A DNA stretch of 64,000 nt from positions 682,001 through 746,000 of the forward strand of contig JAXGZG010000001.1 of the NCBI GenBank assembly GCA_040771825.1. The letters are read 5' to 3'. This DNA is from JAXGZG01 sp040771825. GTDB lineage: Bacteria > Bacillota > Sulfobacillia > Fermentithermobacillales > Fermentithermobacillaceae. Shown here piece after piece: positions 33,837 to 43,568 of this stretch; position 1 is the first letter of the stretch, and each line of letters starts with the position of its first letter. The translations under genes and the position numbers were made by a program. Below the pieces are notes generated by a model. That model did not search any database. It was not told where the DNA came from and was given only the letters and a program-made list of their open reading frames with translations.

Positions 33837-34750
33837 CTCAGGTACTTCACGAACCTGTCATGGTGACTGAAGTTATGTCACACCTCCTGGCGCGCGAAAG
33901 AGAAGTCATCGTCGATTGCACAGCAGGTGACGGCGGTCACTCTCGGGCAGTGCTTCAGAGGACAGGCGGTACTTTCGTGGTCGCTATAGACGTAGATAGC
34001 GAAGCGGTGGCCACCGCGAAGGAGCGCTTGCGGAGAAGCAGCCCTGGCAGAGCCCTTGTGCTGAAAGGCGATTACAGGGAACTTTCAAAGACCCTGGCGG
34101 TCTTGGGGGTACCGCGGGTTGACGGGGCGTTGTTGGATCTGGGAGTGTCGTCAAGGCAGATGGACACGGCAGAGAGGGGCTTCACGTACTGGGGCAAGGC
34201 TCCTTTGGACATGCGGATGAACAGAGACTCTCGGGTTACCGCTAAAGACATACTCATGACCTATGGCGAAGACGAGTTACGGCGGGTTCTTCGAGAGTAC
34301 GGCGAGGAGAGGTTCGCGCCCCAGATCGCGAGGGGAATAGTCCAGCGTAGAGACGCAAATGGGCTTGACACGGCGGAAGACCTAGTGGATGTTATCAAGA
34401 GGGCTATTCCGGCCCGGTACAGGCAAAATGACATTCATCCGGCAAGACGGACTTTTCAGGCGCTCAGAATAGCTACCAACGATGAGCTCTCGAGGTTAGG
34501 GCTCTCCATTGAGAGAGTCTTCGACCACCTGAAGCCCGGCGGAACCGTGGTGGTGCTGTCGTACCATTCGCTTGAAGATAGGATAGTCAAGTCCGTGTTC
34601 AAAGGATTGGAAGATCGAGGGTACGGTCGCAGGCTTACTAGAAAACCAGAGATTCCCAGTGAAGCGGAAGTCCGGGCCAATCCCCGGGCCAGGAGCGCTA
34701 AGCTTCGGGCGTTGGAGAAGGTCCATTGGGTACGGAGGGGTCCGACATGA
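33833..34750 (+). CDS. rsmH: 16S rRNA m4C1402 methyltransferase RsmH
   Basis: SAM-dependent methyltransferase (formerly MraW) of 305 residues. Seen: LHEPVMVTEVMSHLL, the SAM site VDCTAGDGGHSRAVL, GALLDLGVSSRQMDTAERGFTYWGKAPLDMRM, RRTFQALRIATNDEL and VLSYHSLEDRIVK. ATG start coupled to the mraZ stop. Standard second gene of the dcw cluster. Confidence 0.97.
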   Translation: MTQVLHEPVMVTEVMSHLLAREREVIVDCTAGDGGHSRAVLQRTGGTFVVAIDVDSEAVATAKERLRRSSPGRALVLKGDYRELSKTLAVLGVPRVDGALLDLGVSSRQMDTAERGFTYWGKAPLDMRMNRDSRVTAKDILMTYGEDELRRVLREYGEERFAPQIARGIVQRRDANGLDTAEDLVDVIKRAIPARYRQNDIHPARRTFQALRIATNDELSRLGLSIERVFDHLKPGGTVVVLSYHSLEDRIVKSVFKGLEDRGYGRRLTRKPEIPSEAEVRANPRARSAKLRALEKVHWVRRGPT

Positions 34751-35223
34751 TTAGAAACGCCGAATTGCCCGGCTCGGGTCCAGGCGCCGCGAGACGGTAT
34801 AGACCGACGAGAGCGAGCGCTGTGCCCCTTGAGCTCTTGGGTATAGCATATTTCGTGCTAATGGTGGCTTTGGGAGTGATCCTTGTTTGGCAACCTGCAA
34901 GGATGACCCAAGTGAGTGCCGCTGCCAGCCAATTGCAGAAGGACCTTCAGGACGTAAGACTCCGTAATGAGGATCTCAAGAAGACTGTTGCCAAGATGGA
35001 ATCCCTATCTTATGTGGAAAGTGAGGCCAAGGGGCGACTTGGCATGGTGGTCCCCGCCGAAGTTAGGACCTGCGCCGTTTCTCAGAACGTATCATTGGCC
35101 GCATTTGACACAGGGCAGAATGTTGTTGCAGATAAAGCCGAGCCGGCAGGCATAAGATCGTTGATAGCCCGCATAGCCGGGATCTTTGGCACCAAAGAAG
35201 TCACTGCCGGCACTAAGCGGTAG
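34747..35223 (+). CDS. ftsL: Cell division protein FtsL-like
   Basis: Small bitopic membrane protein of 158 residues: a basic cytosolic N-terminus, one membrane helix (about 32-52, LLGIAYFVLMVALGVILVW) and a coiled-coil (about 60-90, AASQLQKDLQDVRLRNEDLKKTVAKM) followed by YVESEAKGRLGMV. This matches FtsL in shape and position between rsmH and the class B PBP. The ATG at 34747 is chosen for GGAGGGG six bases upstream; it overlaps the rsmH stop. The sequence itself is weakly conserved, as usual for FtsL. Confidence 0.82.
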   Translation: MIRNAELPGSGPGAARRYRPTRASAVPLELLGIAYFVLMVALGVILVWQPARMTQVSAAASQLQKDLQDVRLRNEDLKKTVAKMESLSYVESEAKGRLGMVVPAEVRTCAVSQNVSLAAFDTGQNVVADKAEPAGIRSLIARIAGIFGTKEVTAGTKR

Positions 35224-35247
35224 TATTGGGCGTTCGGGGAGATTAGC

Positions 35248-37326
35248 ATGGGCGGAGTTTTGGCTCGTAAGCGGGTCGGACGGGTTCTGTTCTGGACGGC
35301 CCTTTTGTGCGTTCTTCTGTTAGGCAGGCTTTCATACGTGCAATTCGCTCTTGCAGATGAACTGGGCAGGCAAGCTTTGGACATGCGGATGCAGGATATT
35401 CCAATTCAGCCTAGGCGCGGCGTGATCTATGACAGAAATGGACACGAGCTGGCTTTCAGTATTGATGTGGAATCAGTTTATGCCATCCCTGCCCAAGTGA
35501 GGAATCCTGAAGAGACCGCTAGGACCTTAGCCGATCTCTTGGGTACTAAGTATGAGGCCGTTCTGAACGCAGTCACCCGCAGTTCGTCCTTTGAATGGAT
35601 CAAAAGGAAAATACCTGATGACGTGGCAAGGCAGATACGGGACAAGCGGCTTCCTGGTATAGGGTTCACTCAGGAGACCATGCGGGTCTGGCCCAAAGGC
35701 AGCCTCTTGAGCCAGGTATTGGGCATAGTTGGTATCGATAACGATGGATTGGAAGGGCTGGAGCTTGAGTACGACAGGGTACTTAGGGGGGTTCCTGGGA
35801 AATTCACCGTCGAGGTCGACGCGCTGCGAGAGGCGTTGCCTCAATCTCAAAGAGGATACGTTCCGCCCGTTCAGGGGAAGAACCTTGTCTTGACCATCGA
35901 CGAGGTGGTTCAGTTTATTTCCGAGCGCGAACTTGACAGGGCTATAAAGCAAAGCCAGGCCAAGGGCGGTTTGGTCATAGCGATGAACCCTCAAAATGGG
36001 GAGATTCTAGCCATGGCCAGCAGGCCGACTTACGACCCGAACCAATACGACCTGTACCCGCAGGCCAATAGGCGCTGCATCTGTGTGACTGACTCATTTC
36101 CGCCAGGCTCTACCTTCAAACCCATCACTGCGGCGGCGGGCCTGGAATCGGGGAAAATAACGGCAAACAGCCGCTTCTACTGTGGGGGCACTAGAAGGGT
36201 TGGCCCAGATACCCTCAGCTGCATTACCGGCCACGGCAGCGAATCGTTTTCCGATGTCATCGTGAACTCGTGCAACGTCGGCTTCATCGAGATAGGCCTC
36301 GCCACGGGAGCCGAAGATTTCTACAAGTATCTGGACCTTTTCGGAGTCACCTCCGCAACCGGCATCGACCTTCCGGGCGAGGCCAGCGGGATTATTGTGC
36401 CCAAAGACAGCGTCAAGCCCATCGACCTTGCCTGCATGTCTTTCGGCCAGACTCTGCAACTCACCCCTATTCAACTCATTTCATCCATATCCGCTATAGC
36501 CAACGGCGGTTCCACAGTATTGCCCCACGTTGTCAAAGAGATTACCGACTTTGACGGGAACGTAACCGAAGTGAAACCGTCATCTAAAGTGCACCGGGTG
36601 ATCTCGGCAGAGACGTCTAGTGAACTTCGAGGGGCTCTTGAGAAGGTTGTCTCGGAAGGAACCGGAAAACAAGCATTTGTGCCCGGCTACAGGCTAGCGG
36701 GCAAGACAGGGACTGCCAATAAGGTCATTGATGGGCGAATAGCCCAAGGAAAGTACCTGGCATGGTTCATCGGTTTCGCTCCGGCAGACGATCCCAAGCT
36801 GGCGCTTCTGGTGATGGTAGATGAACCGACTGGAGCCTACTATGGAGGCGTAATCGCGGCGCCTGTGTTTTCGGGAGTCATGAGAGACGTCCTTCGATAT
36901 ATGGAGGTGCCTCCTCAGAATGAGCCGGTTGAGGATCCGGAAGACATGCGGGTGGTGCCCGATCTGAGCGGCAAGGATGTAGTGGCAGCCCAGACGGAAC
37001 TTCGAGATATGGGGCTATCGGGCACCAAAGAAGGCCTTGGGACCAGGGTGGAACGGCAGTTTCCTGTCCCGGGAGCCAAGGTTAGGCTAGGGACGGGCAT
37101 CATCCTGTATACCGAAGATGACAGTGTTGTGCCCGAAGGCCAGGTAAAGGTGCCGAGTGTTTTGGGGCTGGGGCTGACTCAAGCTAGAGAGCGTCTGTCC
37201 CAGGAAGGATTATCTCTCAGCGCTCAGGGCAGTGGGTTCTGCGTCTCGCAAGATCCCCCTGCAGGTTCGGCCGTGCTTCCTGGAACCATGATTAGGGCCG
37301 TATTTAGGATGAATGTTGGACAGTGA
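35248..37326 (+). CDS. spoVD: Class B PBP (FtsI/SpoVD type) with PASTA domains
   Basis: Septal transpeptidase partner of FtsW. 692 residues: one N-terminal membrane helix (about 12-32), a PBP dimerisation domain, and a transpeptidase domain with PPGSTFKP (active Ser about 288), VNSCNVGF (SxN) and LAGKTGTANK. Two PASTA domains follow (about 570-625 and 630-690, with VPDLSGKDVVAAQTEL and VPSVLGLGLTQARERL), as in SpoVD. Bacillus has both a vegetative PBP2B and SpoVD here; only one gene is present, so it may serve both division and cortex or spore-septum synthesis. Confidence 0.92.
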   Translation: MGGVLARKRVGRVLFWTALLCVLLLGRLSYVQFALADELGRQALDMRMQDIPIQPRRGVIYDRNGHELAFSIDVESVYAIPAQVRNPEETARTLADLLGTKYEAVLNAVTRSSSFEWIKRKIPDDVARQIRDKRLPGIGFTQETMRVWPKGSLLSQVLGIVGIDNDGLEGLELEYDRVLRGVPGKFTVEVDALREALPQSQRGYVPPVQGKNLVLTIDEVVQFISERELDRAIKQSQAKGGLVIAMNPQNGEILAMASRPTYDPNQYDLYPQANRRCICVTDSFPPGSTFKPITAAAGLESGKITANSRFYCGGTRRVGPDTLSCITGHGSESFSDVIVNSCNVGFIEIGLATGAEDFYKYLDLFGVTSATGIDLPGEASGIIVPKDSVKPIDLACMSFGQTLQLTPIQLISSISAIANGGSTVLPHVVKEITDFDGNVTEVKPSSKVHRVISAETSSELRGALEKVVSEGTGKQAFVPGYRLAGKTGTANKVIDGRIAQGKYLAWFIGFAPADDPKLALLVMVDEPTGAYYGGVIAAPVFSGVMRDVLRYMEVPPQNEPVEDPEDMRVVPDLSGKDVVAAQTELRDMGLSGTKEGLGTRVERQFPVPGAKVRLGTGIILYTEDDSVVPEGQVKVPSVLGLGLTQARERLSQEGLSLSAQGSGFCVSQDPPAGSAVLPGTMIRAVFRMNVGQ

Positions 37327-37345
37327 CGGGCTTGGAGGGCGGGCT

Positions 37346-38860
37346 ATGAGGATTTCTGATATCGTAAAGGATGTCTTTGGGGCAAGGGTGCTTCGTGACG
37401 CCGAAATAAGCGGCGTGGCTTATGATTCCCGGACAGTGGGCCCGGGAGATGTGTTTGTTGCGGTGGTGGGCACCCAGCTTGACGGTCACGCTTTTGTAGG
37501 GAAGGCCCTGGAGAAGGGCGCAGCGGGACTCATAGTGCAGGATCTCTCCATGGTACCTCATGGGGTCGCAAGCCTTGATTGTACAGAATGCCAGGTGGGC
37601 CTCGCTGTGGTGCCTGATTCCCGTTTGGCGCTTTCAAAGGCAGCCAAGGTTTTCTACGGAGATCCCAGCAAAGACCTTTTGGTCGTGGGCATAACAGGCA
37701 CCAAGGGCAAGACCACCACTTGCCACCTGGTGAAATCCGTTCTGGACGCGGCAGGCGAAAGGACCGGCCTTATCGGTACAGTCCACAACATAGTGGGTTC
37801 CCAGGTTCGCCCTGTAGTGAGAACCACCCCCGAATCGGCAGAGCTGCAGAGCCTTCAAAGAGATATGGTGGACGCTGGGTGTACTGTCGTGGCTATGGAA
37901 GTATCGTCGCACGCTCTGGCTTTGGGGCGCGTAGCCGACATCAGGTTCAATGTGGCCTTAATGACCAATATCGGCAGGGATCACCTGGACTTCCACGGCA
38001 CTATGGACTCGTACGTTGACACAAAGTCTAGTCTGTTTGAAATGTTGAAAGACGGGCAGGACCCAAGAGTGGCGGTTCTCAACGCTCACGAACCGTATTT
38101 GGAGCGGTTCCTGGCTAAGGTACGGAAAAATGGGGCGGCCACGGTCCTCTACGGTTTCTCTGAAGGCGTGGACGTGAGAGCTCTTGACCCCGAGTATGAC
38201 GAAAGAGGTACCTCATTCATCCTGTGTGTCGCGGGTCGCCGGCGAAAAATCAGAATAGCGCTTCCGGGAAAATTCAACGTCATGAACGCTCTGGCGGCGG
38301 CGGCAGTAGGGTACGGGCTGGGGATGGATTTCGAGGCTGTGGTTAGGGGGCTTGAGGGAGCCAAGGGTGTGAGGGGTAGGCTTGAGGTCGTGCCCGACAC
38401 ATCGGATTTCTCGGTTTGGGTGGACTATGCCCACACTCCCGAAAGTCTAAAGGATATCCTGGCCACCGCCAGGGATATGGCCAAAGGTCGAGTTATCGCC
38501 GTGTTCGGATGCGGCGGCGACCGAGACCGGGGGAAAAGGCCTATCATGGGCAAAGTAGCCGGAGAAATATGCGATTTTGTCATCATAACTGACGACAACC
38601 CCAGGACCGAAGATGAAGACCGAATTCTAGATGATGTCGAGGCCGGGCTCAAAGATAGTCATGCCCCTTACGTGAGAATTCGGGATAGGCGCGAAGCTAT
38701 TCGGGAAGCCGTGAGGGTAGCCAAAGCCGGGGACATTGTGGTTATAGCGGGCAAAGGGCATGAGACTTACCAAATCTTCAAAGAAGAGACGGTGCATTTT
38801 GACGACGTGGAAGAGGCACGGCGTGCTGTAGCTGGTTTCTTGGGGCGGGGAGGTTCTTAA
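37346..38860 (+). CDS. murE: UDP-MurNAc-tripeptide synthetase MurE
   Basis: ATP-dependent ligase adding the third residue of the stem peptide. 504 residues. Seen: GVAYDSRTVGPGDVFVAVVG, the P-loop VGITGTKGKTTTCHLV, TPESAELQ, MEVSSHALALGRV, DYAHTPESLKDIL, and the DNPRTED motif diagnostic of meso-diaminopimelate addition. The ATG at 37346 is chosen for the GGAGGG site upstream; an earlier frame start lies inside the PBP gene. murF begins directly after the stop. Confidence 0.95.
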   Translation: MRISDIVKDVFGARVLRDAEISGVAYDSRTVGPGDVFVAVVGTQLDGHAFVGKALEKGAAGLIVQDLSMVPHGVASLDCTECQVGLAVVPDSRLALSKAAKVFYGDPSKDLLVVGITGTKGKTTTCHLVKSVLDAAGERTGLIGTVHNIVGSQVRPVVRTTPESAELQSLQRDMVDAGCTVVAMEVSSHALALGRVADIRFNVALMTNIGRDHLDFHGTMDSYVDTKSSLFEMLKDGQDPRVAVLNAHEPYLERFLAKVRKNGAATVLYGFSEGVDVRALDPEYDERGTSFILCVAGRRRKIRIALPGKFNVMNALAAAAVGYGLGMDFEAVVRGLEGAKGVRGRLEVVPDTSDFSVWVDYAHTPESLKDILATARDMAKGRVIAVFGCGGDRDRGKRPIMGKVAGEICDFVIITDDNPRTEDEDRILDDVEAGLKDSHAPYVRIRDRREAIREAVRVAKAGDIVVIAGKGHETYQIFKEETVHFDDVEEARRAVAGFLGRGGS

Positions 38861-40312
38861 TTGCGACCTTACTCACTATCCGAAATAAGTTCTGTGATGG
38901 GCGGGCGCGTTCTTGTGGATTCACCCAGCGTCCGGTTCACCCGAGTTGAAATTGACTCACGACAGGTGCAACCGGGAGATTTGTTCGTTGCCATTTTAGG
39001 GGAGCGCGTGGACGGGCACGACTTTGTTGCCGCCGCCATGGCAAAAGGCGCCAAAGGGGCCATCATCCAGCATTCTGTGGACTCTTGGAAAAGCGAGCCT
39101 CTTGGCCAAGGCCCAGGGAGGGAATTCGGGCTGGTCATGGTGGATTCAACCGTGAAGGCTCTAGACTCTTTGGCCAAGTCGTACCGGCAGGAACTAGACG
39201 TCAAGGCCATCGGGATTACGGGGAGCGTGGGCAAGACCAGCACCAAGGATCTTGCAGTCGCTGTGCTGCAGACTCGCTTCCAAACCTACGGCAATCCGGG
39301 CAACCTCAATTCTCACATAGGGTTACCTTTGGCGATTCTAGCGATTGATGGCCCTTACCGGTACGCGCTATTGGAGATGGCCATGCGCAAACGAGGCGAG
39401 ATAACCGAGCTGTGCCATACTGCACAGCCTGTAGCCGGGATACTCACAGACATATCTCTATCCCACGTCGGGGTATTAGGAAGCATCCAGGAAATCGCTT
39501 TGGCCAAGGCCGAGCTTCTGGAAAACCTCCCGCCTTCTGGCTTAGCGCTTTTGGCCGGGGATAACCCGTGGATAAGGAGAGTCAGTTCCAAGGCTTTGTG
39601 CAGGACGATATTCTACGGATTTGCTGAAGATTGTCATTGCAGGTGCGTCAACGTCAAGTCTTTGGGAAAACACGGGTCATGCTTTGACGTCCTGTATGGC
39701 GGGTCGCGCTTTCCGTTTGTGCTCAAGGTTCCCGGCGCACATCAAGTGCAGAATGCGCTGGCGGCTATCGCGTTAGGTTTCGAACTCGGACTATCCCCAG
39801 ATCAGGTGCAGGAGGGCTTATCATCAGCTGCCCTAAGTCCCATGAGGTTGGATGTGCTTCACCTAGATGGTTTCACCGTCCTAAACGACGCCTACAATGC
39901 CAGCCCAAAGTCTATGAAGGCTGCTCTAGACCTTCTTTGGGACATGGGCAAAGGGCGAAAAGCGGCGATTCTAGGGGAAATGCTGGAGATGGGCCAACAT
40001 GGGCCCGAAGCCCATAGAGATGTCGGAAGATATGCAAGAAAGAAAGCGGATTTTCTGGTGTCCGTAGGCAAACTGGGCAAAGAGATAGTGGCCGGGTGGC
40101 AGGAGGAGTCCGTGTGTAGCGGAGTCTCCGGGGATAGATCGGTTTGGTTTCCTGACAAAGAGGCCGCTGCCGACTTCGTTGGACGTGAGGTGAAAGAGGG
40201 GGACATCTGGCTCGTAAAAGCCTCCCGAAGCATAGGCCTAGAGACCCTGGTGGACCGCATGAAGACTCTTGACTTGACTAAGGGGGCTTTCTTCCAAGAT
40301 GGACTGGCTTAG
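38861..40312 (+). CDS. murF: UDP-MurNAc-pentapeptide synthetase MurF
   Basis: Adds D-Ala-D-Ala to the UDP-MurNAc-tripeptide. 483 residues. Seen: FTRVEIDSRQVQPGDLFVAI, the P-loop AIGITGSVGKTSTKDLAV, GNPGNLNSHIGLPLAIL, GAHQVQNALAAIALG, LNDAYNASPKSMKAALDLL and ILGEMLEMG. TTG start with GGGGAGG eight bases upstream. Its last 14 bases overlap the mraY start. Confidence 0.95.
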   Translation: MRPYSLSEISSVMGGRVLVDSPSVRFTRVEIDSRQVQPGDLFVAILGERVDGHDFVAAAMAKGAKGAIIQHSVDSWKSEPLGQGPGREFGLVMVDSTVKALDSLAKSYRQELDVKAIGITGSVGKTSTKDLAVAVLQTRFQTYGNPGNLNSHIGLPLAILAIDGPYRYALLEMAMRKRGEITELCHTAQPVAGILTDISLSHVGVLGSIQEIALAKAELLENLPPSGLALLAGDNPWIRRVSSKALCRTIFYGFAEDCHCRCVNVKSLGKHGSCFDVLYGGSRFPFVLKVPGAHQVQNALAAIALGFELGLSPDQVQEGLSSAALSPMRLDVLHLDGFTVLNDAYNASPKSMKAALDLLWDMGKGRKAAILGEMLEMGQHGPEAHRDVGRYARKKADFLVSVGKLGKEIVAGWQEESVCSGVSGDRSVWFPDKEAAADFVGREVKEGDIWLVKASRSIGLETLVDRMKTLDLTKGAFFQDGLA

Positions 40313-41275
40313 CGCGCTTGTGCCCTTAGGAACCGGTTTCGGATTCGCCGCGGGCCTTGGCTACCTATTGATTCCGTGGCTTAGGGACTCGGCGTTGGAC
40401 AGCACATTAGGTCCGAGGGGCCTAAGTCCCACGAGAAGAAGGCGGGCACTCCCACCATGGGCGGTATCATCTTCATTCTGGGAACCGCGTTGGCCTTGGG
40501 AGCATACCACGCCGTCTCTGGCACTACACCTTCAAAAGAAGAGAATCTCATTATGGGCCTGATGCTAGGCTACGGGCTTATTGGGTTTCTAGACGACTAT
40601 CTCAAGGTGCGCCGTGCTAGGAATCTTGGTCTCAAAGCCAGGCAGAAGATGGCTCTGCAGATACTTTTGGCCGCGGCATTTGTGTGGTTCTTCGTGGAGG
40701 AGTCTTGGGTCGTCGTGCCGTTTAGCGGCTATCGCCTAGATTTGGGTATCCTGTACCCCGTTTTTACAGTGGTTCTGATTGTGGGGATGGGCAACGGAGT
40801 CAACTTGACCGATGGCCTGGATGGCTTGGCGTCAGGAGTGGTTGCCGTGGGACTCTTGGGGTATTCTCTGGTCGCTTTGGAAAGCGCGGCAGTGTTTGGT
40901 GTTGATGTGACCCCGGCTGCCCTGGCAGGAGCAGGAGCCGTCCTGGGCTTTCTGGTGCATAACAGGCATCCTGCCCGTGTGTTTATGGGGGATGTAGGCT
41001 CTCTGGCCCTTGGAGGTCTTTTGTCTGGGCTAGCTGTAGCCACAAAGGCCGAGGCGCTTCTGTTGTTTTTTGCGGCGGTTCCCATCATTGAGGATCTGTC
41101 GGTCATGCTTCAGGTGGCCTCGTTCAAAATGACAGGAAAGCGTATCTTCAAGATGAGCCCGCTACACCATCACTTTGAGTTATCGGGTTGGAGCGAGACC
41201 GCCATCGTGAGAACGTTTTGGCTGGCGGCGCTTTTGTTTGCCGCTCTCGGGATAGTCTCTATGGCGTGGGTCTAG
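40299..41275 (+). CDS. mraY: Phospho-MurNAc-pentapeptide transferase MraY, frame interrupted near base 40385
   Basis: Membrane enzyme that makes lipid I. The gene is split between two frames. Frame one from ATG 40299 gives MDWLSALVPLGTGFGF...YLLIPWLR, a normal first membrane helix. After the GGG at 40384-40386 the MraY sequence continues in another frame as LGVGQHIRSEGPKSHEKK and then AGTPTMGGIIFILGT; later come the NLTDGLDGLASG motif with catalytic Asp, FMGDVGSLALGG and the HHHFE loop. Adding one G (GGGG) restores an uninterrupted protein of about 325 residues, the normal length. The second frame has TAG at 40382-40384, so the break must lie after it. Since mraY is essential, a sequencing or assembly error in a homopolymer is the simplest cause. 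Confidence 0.9.
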
Positions 41276-41290
41276 TTGGAGGAGATCAAC

Positions 41291-42412
41291 TTGAGAAAGC
41301 GTGAGACAGAAGGGGTAACCAGGCGAAAGGAGCCTGATTATGTACTGTTTTTTGTCATTCTCACGCTTCTGGCCCTAGGCATCATGATGGTGTTTTCTTC
41401 TAGCATGGTCAGGTCTGTCAAGTATTACGGGCACCCGTACTACTATCTCGTGATGCAGCTTATCTGGGCAGGCGTCGGGCTCGCAGCTATGTTTTTCCTA
41501 ATGAATTTCGACTGTTGGCGTTACCGCAGATGGGCCCAGGCGATTTTCGCGCTGTCGCTTCTGGCGTTGATACTTGTTCTCATCCCTGGGATCGGGCAAG
41601 TGCGACAAGATGCCAGACGATGGTTAGGTTATGGAATAGCCACCGTCCAGCCGGCCGAACTGGCCAAGTTCACCATCATCTTGTTCCTGGCCGATAGATT
41701 GTCCAGAAAGCGCGACGGAATAACCGACCTTATAAGAGGTTTAGGGCCCTACTTGATTATTCTGGGCATCGTCTGTGTTTTGGTGCTGGCGGAGCCCGAC
41801 TTGGGCACTGCCGTTGCCATCGCAGGCGCTTCGGTTATTGTGTTCTATATCGCGGGAGCCCGCGTGTGGCACTTGGGGCTTGTGGGAATGTTGTCCCTTC
41901 CTGTGCTGTACTGGGCGGTTTTCGCCGAGGAATACAGACGGAAGAGATTCTTGGCCTTTCTGGATCCCTGGGCGGACCCGATAGGTGATGGATGGCAGAT
42001 CATACAATCTCTCTATGCGTTAGGCACAGGCGGCCTGTTTGGCACGGGCATTGGCTTTTCCCGACAGAAGTGGTCGTACCTTCCCGCGCCCCACACCGAC
42101 TTCGTATTTGCTGTGCTGGGAGAGGAAATGGGATTCTTCGGGTCTCTTCTGATTCTCCTCTTATTCTTCACCTTTGCGTGGAGAGGCCTCAGGACTGCCA
42201 TGGCGGCCCCCGATAGGTATTCGTGTCTTTTGGCTGCGGGCCTTACGGCTCTTGTTATGTTGCAGGCTCTTGTGAACATTGGCGTGGTTTCTGGATCTTT
42301 GCCTATTACGGGCATTCCCCTTCCGTTCATAAGCTACGGGGGTTCCAACCTCCTAACCACCCTTATGGCCTGCGGGGTGATTCTGAACATATCCAGGTAT
42401 GCCAACCGCTAA
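41291..42412 (+). CDS. ftsW: Lipid II polymerase FtsW/SpoVE (SEDS family)
   Basis: Multi-spanning SEDS glycosyltransferase that polymerises septal peptidoglycan with its class B PBP. About 373 residues with about ten membrane helices. Seen: LGIMMVFSSSMVRSVKYYG, VQPAELAKFTIILFLADRLS, EPDLGTAVAIAGASVIVFYIAG, LGTGGLFGTGIGFSRQKWSYLPAPHTDFVFAVLGEEMGFFG and GIPLPFISYGGSNLL. The TTG at 41291 is chosen for GGAGGAG six bases upstream. It directly follows mraY: murD, usually between them, is missing. Confidence 0.95.
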   Translation: MRKRETEGVTRRKEPDYVLFFVILTLLALGIMMVFSSSMVRSVKYYGHPYYYLVMQLIWAGVGLAAMFFLMNFDCWRYRRWAQAIFALSLLALILVLIPGIGQVRQDARRWLGYGIATVQPAELAKFTIILFLADRLSRKRDGITDLIRGLGPYLIILGIVCVLVLAEPDLGTAVAIAGASVIVFYIAGARVWHLGLVGMLSLPVLYWAVFAEEYRRKRFLAFLDPWADPIGDGWQIIQSLYALGTGGLFGTGIGFSRQKWSYLPAPHTDFVFAVLGEEMGFFGSLLILLLFFTFAWRGLRTAMAAPDRYSCLLAAGLTALVMLQALVNIGVVSGSLPITGIPLPFISYGGSNLLTTLMACGVILNISRYANR

Positions 42413-42426
42413 GGGAGGTTTTGTCG

Positions 42427-43548
42427 TTGCGTCTTGTGGTGACTGGAGGAGGGACAGGCGGTCACATATACCCGGCAATGGCCGTGGCTAAAGAGATCGT
42501 GGCAATGCTCCCCAACGCTTCGGTGTTGTATGTGGGGACAGAGCGAGGAATGGAGAAAGCCCTAGCCCAAAAAGAGGGATTGCATTTTGCAAAAGTGAGA
42601 TCCTCTGGAATCATGGGAAAGAGTCCCCTTGTGGCGGCTAAAGGCCTTTTACAAGCATCAATGGGCGTGAGGGACGCCGTGGGCCTTTTGAGGAAATTTC
42701 GGCCCGATGTGGTGTTTGGCACCGGGGGTTACGCATCTGGTCCGGTGGTGATGGCCTCGTGGCTTCTGCGCATGCCCCGGGCCATCCAAGAGCAGAACGC
42801 CATACCCGGAAAGACGAACCTAGCCTTGTCTCGATTGGTGCAAAGGGTGTTCTGCGCGTTTGAGTACTCTGGTCAGTTTTTCCCAGACCAGTCAAAGATC
42901 ATGGTCACAGGCAATCCCATAAGAAAGTCCATACTGGAGCCTACTAGGGACCAGGGCAGGAGTTTTTTTGGGATAGAGCCGGAATCCCGAGTTATGTTGG
43001 TGTTGGGCGGATCCCGGGGGGCGTTGACCTTGGCCGAGACTGGAGTCCGGGCGGCGAACACATCTGGCCATGGCGTTTCCCTTATCCTAGCAACCGGGAC
43101 GGAGTACTATTCCAAGGTAGTTCAGGAGCTAGGGGCGCCTTCTGAGGGCGGCATAGAGGGAACCAGAATTGGAAATATTATCATAAGACCCTACGTTCAC
43201 GAGATGGCCATGGCTTACGCTGCCGCTGATGTAGTGGTTGGGCGGGCGGGGGGTATGACTTTGTCAGAAGTAACTGCATTGGGCATACCTTCTGTGATCA
43301 TCCCGTCTCCGAACGTCGCTAATAACCATCAGGAGCACAACGCACGGGCGTTGGAAGAAGCCGGGGCCGCCGTGGTGGTCAGAGAAAGCCCTAATACGCC
43401 GGCAGAAGCAACTGAGGCCGCCTTGCGTATCATGTTTGACGAGACCAAAAGAAGAACCATGAGAGAAGCGGCTCTGAAATTGGGCAAACCTGACGCCACC
43501 ATAGATATCTGCAGAGAACTGGTGGCGCTGGCCCGGCAGGGCGCCTGA
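42427..43548 (+). CDS. murG: UDP-GlcNAc:lipid I transferase MurG
   Basis: Peripheral inner-membrane glycosyltransferase that converts lipid I to lipid II. About 373 residues. Seen: LVVTGGGTGGHIYPAMAVA, VFGTGGYASGPVVMASWL, EQNAIPGKTNLALSRLV, VLGGSRGALTLAE, YAAADVVVGRAGGMTLSEVTALGIPSVIIPSP and NHQEHNARALEEAGAAVVV. The TTG at 42427 is chosen for GGGAGG eight bases upstream; the frame is open well into ftsW. Confidence 0.96.
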   Translation: MRLVVTGGGTGGHIYPAMAVAKEIVAMLPNASVLYVGTERGMEKALAQKEGLHFAKVRSSGIMGKSPLVAAKGLLQASMGVRDAVGLLRKFRPDVVFGTGGYASGPVVMASWLLRMPRAIQEQNAIPGKTNLALSRLVQRVFCAFEYSGQFFPDQSKIMVTGNPIRKSILEPTRDQGRSFFGIEPESRVMLVLGGSRGALTLAETGVRAANTSGHGVSLILATGTEYYSKVVQELGAPSEGGIEGTRIGNIIIRPYVHEMAMAYAAADVVVGRAGGMTLSEVTALGIPSVIIPSPNVANNHQEHNARALEEAGAAVVVRESPNTPAEATEAALRIMFDETKRRTMREAALKLGKPDATIDICRELVALARQGA

Positions 43549-43568
43549 CTGGCAGGGAGGGTGCGTTA

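Noticed and set aside
40370..40400. Programmed -1 frameshift site in mraY
   Set aside because: No slippery heptamer of the X XXY YYZ kind is seen at the joint and no clear downstream stem or stimulatory upstream site; a homopolymer deletion explains it more simply.
42223..42426. N-terminal extension of MurG from 42223
   Set aside because: It lies wholly inside ftsW; the MurG family begins at the residues encoded from 42427, with a good ribosome binding site.
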